The notes under the pieces are model-generated. The model was not told the origin of the DNA. It saw only the letters and a program-made list of their open reading frames with translations, and made no database searches. A stretch of DNA of 64,000 nt from Trileptium ribeirensis (Eukaryota > Nematoda > Enoplea > Enoplida > Thoracostomopsidae), in NCBI GenBank assembly GCA_030248225.1, contig JASANE010021273.1, positions 90,810-154,809 of the forward strand, in the 5' to 3' direction. This document shows, in pieces, positions 34,702-46,821 of the stretch. A program made the position numbers and the translations under genes. How positions within the stretch are numbered: position 1 is the first letter of the stretch; each line of letters starts with the position of its first letter.

Positions 34702-34719
34702 CTTTGATGTATACAAACC

Positions 34720-35827
34720 AAGCCGTTTTTGTTAATTTTAGCGTTTTGCTTTACCTTAAAGTGCTAAATTAGTAAGATAACTTCAAACAACTTGCATATC
34801 TCCCGGAATCATGTTACAATAGATATATAAACTAACGGTTCTGGCATGAATTTGGCCAGAAGTTAACGGAAATGTATATCGCAACGAAGACGCAATACTC
34901 GCGAAAAGCTTGTCATTATTAGCGTTACGTCCCCATTTTTATCAAATTTAGCCAATAAAAGTTCAATGAATGCTTCAAATATAACTAAGCTATGCAGTTT
35001 CACCGCTGTGTTTAATACCGTTTATCCACAATTTTTCCAAGGCGTTGTTTGATAAGGTTAATTTTAACCTTATTCAATCTGTCACAGCTGGTCGAACGGG
35101 ACACGTCCAATGGAAACAAGTTTCGTTGATATGTAAACGTTTTAAAAATATATATATTTTAATTTATTTTTTCTGAAATAATTACGCACATCATCAATAA
35201 GCTCTAACCACATAATAGACAGAATTTAAAAATTTTAAATTAAAGAAACAATTTTTTTCTTAATTTTAAATTTTCTAACATGAAAACAATTAAAGCGAAT
35301 GCAGTGTATAAACTCGGAAAGTTTTCTATTTTTGAGTTGTAATTTAGTACGTTTTGAATTTTGCAGTGAAGCAGTGAAATAAAATATTTAGTGCAACTTC
35401 AGGGCTTCTTAATTATGCATTTAATTCGTTCTGTGTGCGTCGATATGTTAGTCTTCATTTAGAATGTCTGAGCGCAGCTGGTGAGTGCATCTTCTAAGCA
35501 TAAGCTTCCTTACATTTTCGCTGATTTACTGAATATCTTCTAAGGCAGCTACCTGATATCTTTGGCGGAAGGACCTGGACCTGAATGCTATTTAAAATTT
35601 TCAATCGAGAATTTTTTTCATTATTGTTAATTGGGAGATTTCTTTAAAAGTAGAATTGAACATTTTTCTTTTGGTTGGTATCAATGCCGATATCTTGAGT
35701 TTGTATCCTAATGCTTGATCTTTTGAGATAAAATTTCTGTTTTAACCGCGTAATATAGTTGCCGCCATTGTGAGCACATGTCTACTAGGTTGAATATTGT
35801 CTATTGTTACTCGTTTTGTATTACTAA
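34720..35827. other. AT-rich non-coding stretch
   Basis: No exon-like frame, repeat array or RNA gene was recognised here. Confidence 0.4.
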
Positions 35828-36224
35828 TGCGTGAGTCCACTTTAGGTGCCTGCACCTGGACTGCTGTTTGTCAAGTCAGTTCACGATCGTAAAAGCGATC
35901 AACGCGCACAAAATTACGATTTTTCTTCTAATTAAGCGTAGGCGCTGTCTGCTGTCACTTCTTTGTCATTTCGTATCGCAATTTGCTGAGGGCGAGCAAA
36001 TAGAACAGATTTACCAATCGCTTGTTTCTCCTATACTGTGTTATACGGAATGCAAGCATAGCTGTAGGATTAGTAGGTTATGCGTTAAACACCGACATAC
36101 GTACGAAATGAACAAATGTGCGCATACGCAAATTGCGTTGAGCCATCCAGGCCCATGTTCGCGTCCACAGAAACGCAAATACCAATGGCTCAAATGTGAA
36201 CGCGCCTTAAAGTGGACTCACGCA
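35828..36224. mobile_element. PIF/Harbinger-like MITE (397 bp)
   Basis: Terminal inverted repeats: left tgcgtgagtccactttaggt, right ttaaagtggactcacgca. The target duplication is TAA at 35825-35827 and 36225-36227. The interior is open for 119 codons on the plus strand, but that product has no recognisable domain and runs into the inverted repeat. It is non-autonomous. Its ends differ from the 700-bp element at 28690, so these are two families with the same target preference. Confidence 0.85.
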
Positions 36225-36229
36225 TAACT

Positions 36230-37600
36230 ACTCGTCAAACGTTTGCGGATTAACATAATATTCTGACGTAACTGCTGCATTATTTTGCAAGAGTAGATAA
36301 ATTTAGGGTTGCTTAGCGCAAAGAAAGCCTTATGCTAGACTAAACTTTTTATGCGCCAAGCGATAGTCCGCTTTTGTCATTCCCCAAAAAAATCGGTAAT
36401 CGAACATTTTTCGGCGATCCTCTGATATCCGATTTCAAACGGTTTAAAACATTTGCGTCACGAGTTTAAAAGGGTATAAATAATGTTACCGAACATTTAG
36501 ATGAAATTGTTAGGTCTTGTTGACTCCAACATACTTACAGAATTTTAATTTGAGGCTTGTCATTTTGGAACTGCGAGACGTCTGACACCAGATTTTGTTC
36601 AATAAACATGCACACTAGGTAGCGCAGCGCGTATCGATTATTGTTCAAGAACTTGAATAAGTTATGCGAGTGCGATATTTAATCCAATTTAATTAGAATA
36701 ATGCAACACGTTACTGTTCGCGAACAACGACTCTGTTTTCTTGTTCGCGAACGCTAGTTGGGGTCATTACCAGATGTCCAGAATACTATCACATTCCTTT
36801 TAATATACTTTATCAACATAGTTTGCCATAATGTTCGCGAACACACTATTTGAGAGTTCTGATCTTAAACGTAGGCATTTCATATCCAATTCTGTTAGCA
36901 AAAAAATGTTTTGTTAAAAATTGTATTTGCTTTCGCGATGACGAATGTAATTGTTCGCGAACTAATATCACAAGGTATAGCAAGAGTCACAAACATATCC
37001 GCTAATATCTTTACGAGCAAGCAAATGTGTTTTTAACGTGAAACTGGCTAGGTCAATTAAGCGATATTTTTTTTTGTCATCTACTTTTTCGTTCGTATTG
37101 CTCGTTATTGTGTGCTCGTGAAGCGGCAGGGGTTATTTCCCCATCGCTTTCTTCCGTCTTCTGTTTAGCTCCTGAAGCGGAAAAACGTCGCTTGTGTGGT
37201 TATTCAAACGGTACCTGTAACTCTTTCGGATTTAAAAATTTTGGGCCGTGAATTGGCTCTGGCAGGCTGTTTAAAACGTTTGCTGTTTGCCATTATGATT
37301 TCTCTTATGTTTTACTGGTTTTTACGCTGGTCTGAGGCATATTACGTGTTCGAAGACAGATCAGTCTGGTAGTGGAGCGTCAGTCATCATATCCCGATCG
37401 GGCTTATTTTTCTGTTCTTCTTGGCTGTTAAACTAACTTCGTGTACGATTTCAGTTTTCATATGGTTTTTCAACAAAGAGCCCTTTATTTAGTGACTCTC
37501 TCTGTGGAGGTTCGTTTTGGTCTTACGACAGTTCGCGAAAAATGCTTGTTCGTACAATCGTGATTGCAGTGTTTTTAGATAGATAGATTAGGAAACACAT
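36230..37600. other. non-coding stretch with repeated ttcgcgaa phrases
   Basis: The palindrome (t)gttcgcgaac recurs near 36716-36750, 36833-36842, 36954-36962 and 37530. No gene was recognised. Confidence 0.4.
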
Positions 37601-37620
37601 AACTACACCTTACATATATA

Positions 37621-37774
37621 GTTTTAGGGCCGGTGACGCCTCTGCTGCAGCATATGCGTCAGTCAGTAACTGCTTGTTACAGGGCATGGCCGGTGGCAAT
37701 CTATTGCTTCGAAGAACAGTAATTTTGGCTCCCGACTTGGATGCCCGAATGTCCGTAACAAGAATTCTAGTTGG
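37621..37774 (-). CDS. candidate exon, function and strand uncertain
   Basis: On the minus strand a strong acceptor (ctggttgttttcag) is followed by an open segment PTRILVTDIRASKSGAKITV and onwards to ALKLY, then the donor TATAT|GTAAGGTG (phase 0 in, phase 2 out). The plus strand is also open here: after ttttag it reads AGDASAAAYASVSNCLLQGM and onwards to RILVG then TGA. I recognise neither product. The minus-strand phase does not join directly to ZP exon 1. It could belong to the receptor cyclase gene, the ZP gene 5' end, or another gene. Confidence 0.3.
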
Positions 37775-37804
37775 CTGAAAACAACCAGTTTCCAAACCAC
37801 GCAT

Positions 37805-40800
37805 ATCATATCATATAAAATTAATGACTATATATGAACTGATATGGTTGCCACGTGTTCACATTCATGCTCGTTTCATACATTGTTCTTAATTTCAAAA
37901 CAGGCTTTTTATTACGTTAGGAATGTTGCCCACTCGCAATGACATATAAAATTGGTTACTATACCGGAAAAGTCACAACAATTCCGGCCCAGCGTTTGTT
38001 CAAAGACAATACTGCCAGGCTATTACGTTCATATGGCACGCATTGAAGTGTTTATCAGAGAAATATCCTATTTGCACTATAAATATGAGTTGGCGAGTCC
38101 GCTAAATTGGTGTTAGCTTTAGATGTGCACTAAACAATCAATAACTTTGTGGGTATGGAATAATGTGCAAACCATGATTTTGGTTCGATTAATTATTGGG
38201 TTTTGAAATCGTGAAGTGACTTAACAAAAGAATAACTCGACTTAACAAAAGAATAACCCAGGTATACTCGTATAAATTTTCCGCGTCATGAAAGTCTAGA
38301 ACAGTAATCCCGAAAAAGTTGCACCATTGAAAAATTCTGCATTCGCCACTGAACACGTGTTTTGTTCAGCAAATGAAATAGCAATAATTTGAGAATAATG
38401 TTTCAAACCTTAACTATGATTGAGTTTTAGCATTGTATACCTAGAATAACATAAACTGGTATGATTATAACTAATGGTTTTGAGGAAATATTGAAAATGG
38501 TTTTGATTTCACTTGACCTTAATTGAATAAGAACTACCAGTATTTAAAACACATCTATTTGTAGTTGCCAATAAATCAGTATCACTTTACACAAAGTGAA
38601 TTTAAAACACTATTTTTTGTCTCAATTGGAATTACGTAATATACACGCAGGTTAGCTATGCAAATATAAAATGCACTTGTTTCTATAAACTAACTTGTAT
38701 AACAATTATTCAAAAATTTTCCTCAGTTTTATAAAAGTCTAAGTACACACTATGTAGCCAGGCAAAGCGGATATATACCTTGCAGCATTGGACTGTCTAG
38801 ATAGTCCGAGCAGTCATGCGGATCGGATAGTGATCCAAATAAAACGCACTTTTTTGTAATTAACTTGTATGACAAATATCCAAAAATGTTAATTCTAAAC
38901 ATCTTCGTAAACATATAAATAAATAAACATTGACTTAACGCTCATTTTTCTATAATTATACACTGTACTGATTGCATTATTGTCATTTTTTCTGATGTTG
39001 GATGCTGAATGGCGACGTTTTAACTATTTTGATATCTCCTTCGTTTTGTTAACACAACACAGACAAACAATATTTAGTTTTCTTCACAATTTTCACGGTT
39101 TACCCAAGAAAAACAAATATATATTCATACACGAACAACCAAAACAAACTTAAATGTATTTTGTCACACCACACACACATATATGTATTTTGTTTGTCGC
39201 GTATGATTGTTGAAAATTGACATGCCAAAACTAAGTACGCGACAAAAATTTAAATCTGAACGGTTACTCGAGGATGATAACAAGGACAGAACAGTGAGCG
39301 GACAGACGCGTCATAGCATGATTTTTTTCGAGCAGTGGTGAGTTAATTATCAAGCGCTCACTTGCCTCTAAATATTCTAGCGGATTTATCATCCTTAGCT
39401 ATCCCGTCGAACTATCGATCACCAGAGATAATTAGAAATGAAAGTACGTGTTATAATAACAGCTGAATGGATTGACGTTTCCTCAATTGTCGCCATTCAT
39501 TCAAAAAGTGAAATCCTAAGGCCAGATAAAACACAAACCTTTTGCAGGCAGTTTATGTAAAAAATACATGATATGGATAAGTTGTTTGACTTTTCCGTAA
39601 GCACAACGAAGATAAAGCATATAACCACAGGATCATGTAGAAATTTTACCCCTATAACAGTGGGGAGATACTTGACATGGGTAACACAAGAAAAAATTTG
39701 ATGTTAAATTGCGAGCAGAGCTTAAGCTTGGGATTAGTCTTACGCATACTCTTTGGGATAAGCTTAGGCTTAGAGAAACACAACTTTATAATATCACCCT
39801 AGTGAAATCTTGACATCATCTCAGCCATTGCTGCGAGAAGCGTTTAGTTCTGCTTTTTGTTTTAATGTATTAGCAGTTGTAGATTACTATGAATTGCCGC
39901 TGGGTTTACCGTAGATAATATCAATCACTAACTAACAGAAAAGTTTCTTTTTATGTTTGGCCGAACGCACGGATATAAAGTTAAACATTTTAAGTAATCG
40001 ACTAAAGTGATAAAGAAGCACAGTGTGTAGAAAAATATTTAATTTAAATTTCAACTTTGTGTTGTGTAGAAAATTTTAGTTAAATCCCAAATTGATGTCA
40101 TTCAAATAACCGGAGCATAAATTTACTGGATTGATCTTGCGCGCTATTCCGTTCTACCAATTCAGAAGTGATAAGTTGCACTCGCGTAGATACTTTTTTT
40201 GCTTTTTCATTTGGCTGTTGCAGCAAATACATATGGGCTCGTGACGTATTAACACATATTAAGATTAACAGAGCACTATTTTCACATGATTTGTCAAATA
40301 TTTAGCTTCGGTATAGGATTTAACGAAAATATTTAGTCTATTTTGATGAACTGGTGCTCCACTGGTAAAAAGAAAATTTTACCAAAACAAATTAAAAAAG
40401 GTAGCGCTTGAAATATTACTAGGGGGCAACAACCAGAAGCGCGCGCTCCGTTCCAGGTGGAACCGATAATGCCACAAATTACAAGCCGCCAGGTCAGTAC
40501 GCCTAGTATGCATCCAGTACGGCTTGTTTCAATATAATGCAGGGTAAATATCCCGTAAAGTTAAAAACTAAAAATTTATTTGTTGTATACTGATTCATTT
40601 ATCCATTCTGCTATCCTGAATTTGAAGCATGGTACCTTAACTTTGAAACATTGCCATAAATCTGGTTCTCCGCGTTATTGGATTCACCACTGCACCGTGG
40701 TTTACACAATGAAAGTTCAAGGACACAATGAAGGTTTAAACAAATGAATGAAACTGTATCGCATGTATGGTTTTTTGACAATGTTAGTACGTTTGTTTAA

Positions 40801-42960
40801 TAAATGTCAGACTATTTGAGAGTTGTATATCGTCAGCTATGTATATAGAACAAGATTGCCGACGGAAAGCGAGATCTTGTGACATATGAACACTATTAAC
40901 CGTGTACTTAAATATATTAGTGAAATTTAAGGCCTCCACTGAAAGTTCTGCTTCTACAACCGCAAAAGAGTAACCGACTATATACACATTTCCAATTGTT
41001 TCGCACACTAATTTACATCGATATCCGCGCAAAACAATAATTGCAGCCTGTATATTCTTCGCGACAAAATTTTCAAAAAAATATAACATGATTTGTTAAT
41101 GGTCAATATTTTTGTGACCCAGTGTATTTTTCGGAAAAGGTTTAAACGGCTGCAATTTGCATTCCGTACTTGAACGTCGAAATGTGCGTAATGATATCAA
41201 ATATTTGTATTGATGACGATATATAGTTGGTTGTGTACACTTTGTTAATATTTACCGTACACATTCTCGTTATCGACGGGACCTAGGCGGAATCATAAGA
41301 TTGTACATGCCCATAACTAAATCGTCATAACTCTAAATACAAGCGTATCATTGTTACGGATACTTATAGTTAAATAACGCGGAGCTAAACGATGTTATCG
41401 TTTCAGATTATTCTGTTTGGCCATTATTACAATGCAACAAAAATCACATAAGCGATATTTTGGCCTTTTCCTCAGAGGAAAGTTTGGAGAAGATTCAGGT
41501 AAATAAATTTTTTGATATGATATTGCTACCTATATGTAATCGCCAACAACCAAATTATAATTAAATTTCTTTTCTTAAAATCTTACAAAATAAGCTATTA
41601 TATCATTTAACAACAAAAATGTTATGACCTTTCCAAATTTGAAGTGTTTACAAGCGAGCTTAGCGACAGAATTGGAGTATATACAACTTTACGATCGAAT
41701 GCTGGAAATTATATTTTAAATCAAGTTTATTACCTCATCAGTACAAGGGCAATATAGTTTGTGTGCCATTTGGGCCAACAGTACGTATAAACACGAGAAT
41801 GGGCATGCTTTCTGTGCAATATTATTGTTTATAATTTGACTAAAAAACATGTTGGTAATAAAATTCTGGCAACGATGCTAAACTACAAATGTGCTAGTTT
41901 AATTTTTAGGCTTTAATTGAAACTGTTTGCCACCAAAAATATTCCGAATTGGCACGGCTGCAGTGTTTAATTATGTATTAATTTATAAAGTATTCGCAAT
42001 TATCATTAAAAATATTCTGAGTGATTATCACGAATATGGTGGGTTTTAGCGTACAAAACAAACTCACAGCTATACAGAAAACTAGGATAACCCAATTATA
42101 GTATTTTGAAATAATCATATAGTAACCTAGTTAATTATATCTTTTACTGATTTAGGAAGGTGGTTAGAATGCAATTTTTCAAAAGTTTACAATTTTATAA
42201 AATTTTGCTTAATTGTTGGCAATTTCCCCAGGCTTAGTGAAATGCTTCCAAATTGGTACAGATTTGATCCAAATTTTTCTAAATGTTCCCAATTTTCGCA
42301 AAATTTAGGTGCGCGTGTACAAGAGTTTGGGAAGAGTGGGAGCGCGGCCTCTCAGTGGCGGAGGGATAAATGTGGCTTACAGAAGTTCGTTGATTAGGGA
42401 GCAGTCCCTATCCCCTATGGACACGTATGAAAGTATCGTAGAACTAAGAGCGGCGCGGCCGTTCTGTTACCTAAAATGACCTCAACATAAAAATAGGTCA
42501 AAAAACCACCTCTGAGCTTCATAATTCGTTATGAGGCATCGGCTTTCGCCTTATTAGTGTAGGAGTATGGGAGGGGTAGCAAAATTTTTTCCGGTAATAT
42601 AAAGTCATATATGTAAAGAATCATAGGCGCAATTATAGTTGGGCGGGGGGGGGGGACAAATATCCTCCACTGTTTGACACTTAACTAATCGCCCCCACCC
42701 CAGTTTTTTCGACTGATAAAATACTTAATGCTCTGTAATAAACACACTTGAAAGTTGAGAGAAAACCGATCTGTACATATTTTGTGTTTTTTTTTTGTGT
42801 TTGAAAGTCTGATACTTTACGTTGATATATGCATAATTTCTCAAGTCGCTTACTTAAACCAAAAACATATTCGAATTTGCCAGTAACTGTCCCCCCCACT
42901 TTTTTCCGGATGTGCGTCAATCTAATGAATTCTATATTTCCAACCTTTGACTGAAAATTT
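37805..42960. other. 5-kb stretch without a supported gene
   Basis: Mostly AT-rich unique-looking sequence. A 101-codon minus-strand frame at 40784-41089 has plausible composition (NIQAAIIVLRGYRCKLVCET and onwards) but no recognised domain or clean splice sites. A G/C-richer patch lies at 42320-42470. Confidence 0.4.
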
Positions 42961-42964
42961 TAGA

Positions 42965-43127
42965 GAGTGATCGCGTTGCGTCCGATCTGATGCGAAATTG
43001 CATTAACAATTTTTCGGACAAATCAGACGAAATTGTGCGAAAAATATATACACATACAAACACCGGCGTTCGGTAGGCATAGATTTTGTTGTGTCGGATC
43101 GGATCGGACGCAATGTGAACATAGCCT
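42965..43127. mobile_element. short MITE with gcgtccgatc inverted repeats
   Basis: Left gcgttgcgtccgatctgat and right gtcggatcggatcggacgcaatgtgaac are inverted relative to each other over about 20 bases. A related sequence (gtgttcacattgcgccagat and so on) lies at 58988-59210. There is no coding content, and the target duplication is not clear. Confidence 0.55.
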
Positions 43128-43836
43128 TACAATTGAACGGCATTTACAGTCAATGCTATTCACGCCAAGTCTTATCAAACATAGTTGTTTTTTCATACAG
43201 AACAAAATTTATATATGCCTGAAAAAGTCTGTAAGCAGTTCAAAGTGAAATGATAGGTGAGCTGCAACAGTGTAGAACATTCCATCTTCAAAAGTAAACG
43301 TAATGAAATGCTTCAGTAGTTAACGATAGAAAGTTTGTCAAATATTCCTTGACAAGCCGACCGACCTTGCGTCACTTGATGTGACAAAATCAAACTAAAA
43401 CGACGTTTATTGACTATTTTCGTTAAAAATGAATATACATGAAGACTTATAGTATCAATAGCTAGCGTTATCGGACGGTGAAATTTATACACAACCATTT
43501 ATAGCGTATATTTATGCACTAAAGTAGGCAAAGGGAATGTAAATTTGCTACAACTATGCACATAGACTCTTATACATGGTTCATACGCAGTATTCTAAGC
43601 AAAACACATTTATACTAACAGACTATAAGGTTTCAAGACAGCTACGAGCACGGTTTGATAATATGAAATGAAAACATTATACATACAGTTTCAACAAACA
43701 AATTCATGTAGTTGAGACTGTTTTGACAACATATATTTTGTCCTTACGGAAAATGACAAAAATTACTCTTTGGGAATCTGTGGTAAAACGTCAACACAAA
43801 GTTAGATAGATACCTGCTTTTATTTTAATCCCAATA

Positions 43837-43997
43837 TTTTTAAACAAATTAAACTCAAAAAATTCTGAAATGCCAATTCCGCCATTGTGAATATTTAACA
43901 CATATTTATTTTTGCATTTTAAAGAAAAAACGTAGAGATTTTAGCTTTTTTACAAACATTTTTTTTGCCTTACCCCCCCCCCACGGAAAGACAAAAT

Positions 43998-44032
<35 letters not shown>

Positions 44033-44170
44033 ACTATTGGGACCACAACCCAAAACCCCCCCCCCCCCTTTTAAACAAATTAAGCTCAAAAAATTCTGAA
44101 ATGCCAATTCCGTCAATGTGAATATTTAACAGATATTATTTGCTTTTGCATTTTAAAGAAAAAACGTATG
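43837..44170. repeat. poly-C region flanked by a direct 105-bp duplication
   Basis: The segment 'aaactcaaaaaattctgaaa' with 'tgccaattccgccattgtga' (43850-43940) recurs as 'aagctcaaaaaattctgaaa' with 'tgccaattccgtcaatgtga' (44080-44170). Between them are C runs of 10, about 50 and 13 bases. This could be a real low-complexity duplication or an assembly join. Confidence 0.85.
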
Positions 44171-44171
44171 T

Positions 44172-44883
44172 TATCTTAATTTTCAGCAATCTATTCTTTG
44201 CCATATATTCCATTAACCCAATCGGATGTATTGTGAAATGACAACGTATTGCTGGAAAATTCGGTTAATTTTAGTTGAATTTTTAGTTAATCCTTTACCG
44301 ACCACTACCAACTACGGTATTGTGTAGTGTGACTTTGTCGTATAACGTGTGTCAGCATTATTGTCATGGCTGGCCTTACGAGGTTCTTTTCGGTTCATCA
44401 TCTCCAAGACAGCACTGTGGATGGCATGCGTTACTGCAAGAAATCAATCAGGGTATGGCTTGCGTTTGCCAAACATTGAAGGATTCATTAATTAATTCGG
44501 TTGATAAAAAGGATAAAGTTTTGAAATTGTGTAGGCAGGGAGTAATTGAATAAATTTTGTGTGATTATGCTGCATCCAGGCACATAAAGCATATTTTTTA
44601 CCAAATAATATGTTACGTATAGTCAGGCTATTACATTTATTCGATATGGCATTTAGAAAAAATGTGAAAATGTTTTGCTAAAACACATCTTTAGCAATTT
44701 GATCAAATGGTCTATAGTCAAATGACACCAGTGCACAATGTGAAGTGTTGAAGAATAGGTGATTTGGTCGTATGATGACGGTTTGCTTGACCGAGTAAGA
44801 GCTCCTGATTTGCTCAGTGATTTGCTTACACACTAACAATAATACAACCAAGGTTAAAATCATGGCGCCGATTTGCGTTTGTC
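44172..44883. other. no supported gene
   Basis: A minus-strand frame starting at ATG 44861-44863 begins MILTLVVLLLV, which is signal-peptide-like, and has a possible donor (GTGT|GTAAGC region). That donor leaves one base and so does not fit ZP exon 1. No assignment is made. Confidence 0.3.
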
Positions 44884-44945
44884 AAGCATTGCATAACACA
44901 CAAGTTAATTAGTGTGGTAAAAGGTTTGGCCCTTTTTCTTCTAAG
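44884..44945 (+). mobile_element. SINE tail fragment
   Basis: The segment 'gcattgcataacacacaagt' with 'taattagtgtggtaaaaggtttggccc' matches the tail of the SINE at 33340-33375 (cattgcacggcgcacaaatt and so on). The tRNA-like head is absent. Confidence 0.4.
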
Positions 44946-44952
44946 GCATGAT

Positions 44953-45648
44953 ATTAGTGTCTATTGATTCGACCAACAGACGCCAATATGAAGTTGCCTA
45001 GTCCAAAAGCTGTTTGCGGAGAATCGCACATTAATTTATTTAGAGCAGCCAGCAGTACTTGAATTAGCATTAGTGTCTATTGATTCGACCAACAGACGCC
45101 AATATGAAGTTGCCTAGTCCAAAAGCTGTTTGCGGAGAATCGCACATTAATTTATTTAGAGCAGCCAGCAGTACTTGAATTAGCATTAGTGTCTATTGAT
45201 TCGACCAACAGACGCCAATATGAAGTTGCCTAGTCCAAAAGCTGTTTGCGGAGAATCGCACATTAATTTATTTAGAGCAGCCAGCAGTACTTGAATTAGC
45301 ATTAGTGTCTATTGATTCGACCAACAGACGCCAATATGAAGTTGCCTAGTCCAAAAGCTGTTTGCGGAGAATCGCACATTAATTTATTTAGAGCAGCCAG
45401 CAGTACTTGAATTAGCATTACTGTCTATTGATTCGACCAACAGACGCCAATATGAAGTTGCCTAGTCCAAAAGCTGTTTGCGGAGAATCGCACATTAATT
45501 TATTTAGAGCAGCCAGCAGTACTTGAATTAGCATTAGTGTCTATTGATTCGACCAACAGACGCCAATATGAAGTTGCCTAGTCCAAAAGCTGTTTGCGGA
45601 GAATCGCACATTAATTTATTTAGAGCAGCCAGCAGTACTTGAATTAGC
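44953..45648. repeat. tandem array, 116-bp unit, 6 near-identical copies
   Basis: Starts at 'attagtgtctattgattcga' at 44953, 45069, 45185, 45301, 45417 and 45533, an exact 116-base period. The only difference noticed is attactgtct in the fifth copy. This is the youngest-looking array in the window. Confidence 0.98.
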
Positions 45649-45649
45649 G

Positions 45650-46590
45650 ACCGTAGCCGTGAATAGTAGCAGTTTTAGCGTTGACCAGTTACTATTAAAG
45701 CTAGCTATACGAACTGTTATTAAGATCACCGACACAAAGAACTAGCATATCCTTCAGATTACAGAATAGGTTCCAATGTAGGCTTTTCCTGCACATTTAC
45801 TTCTACATTTCCCAGTATGCCACATAACCTTAACCGGTACTATTTGTAGTTTTTTGTTTTGAACGAAACCTGAAACTGCGGCCATATAGCAAATTATTTA
45901 ACTTTGTCTTGTAAGAAAAGGCCATACAGGCAGCTGATGGTTCTAGCATGTTTTGTTAATATACAAAGACTTTGGTTGTCGTGACAATCGAATTTAACTG
46001 TACACTTATATAGCGAGTCATCACCAAGGTTTAGTCTGCTTCCAACTAATCACAACTGTTACTGTTCTATGCCTATGATGTAATTCTAAAAACAAATTTA
46101 AATCCAAATATATATATAGTATGGCAGTGGATTTATGTAGAAATTTTTATATATAATCTTACTCAAAAATATTCAATATTAAGACTAGCTACAATATTGT
46201 TTAAAATTGGTACATCGCCCATTGTACAAGTGTATTGTACAGGTATTGCGTACATAGTATGTAAAAGTTTTGATAACTGCACCCAAAATGTCGGTAAAAT
46301 TATGCTTTCAATCTACACATATATATACATAACAGGAAAATTGACAAAATAGATACATATCTATTCCGCTTTCCCACACAAGAAAAGTACAAATCTATGG
46401 CTTTAATTACGTATCTTTTCATGCTCCTTTCATGTTCCTTTTCATGTCTTGTCTCACCCTATGTTCCTTGGGAAAAGGCTGCGGGAAAGCTACCCCTAAT
46501 GAAAAACCATACGACGACTATGGTCCCTACTATTACTATACTCCCAAGAAACATCTTTATGGAATTACAACATTAAAAAATTTCCTTAAA
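45650..46590. other. no supported gene
   Basis: AT-rich sequence with no recognised frame, repeat array or RNA gene on either strand. Confidence 0.4.
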
Positions 46591-46597
46591 TGCTAGT

Positions 46598-46739
46598 GTG
46601 TTCCCGGTAAGCGACAAGCCCACTTTTAGCAGCTCAACGGAATGGGCGAGAAGCGAGCGTGTTGTTGCATTTGGCTTACTGGAACGGCGAACACTCAAAG
46701 ACGCAACAGTGCAAGCATTATCATTGCGAAAACTCAATA

Positions 46740-46821
<82 letters not shown>

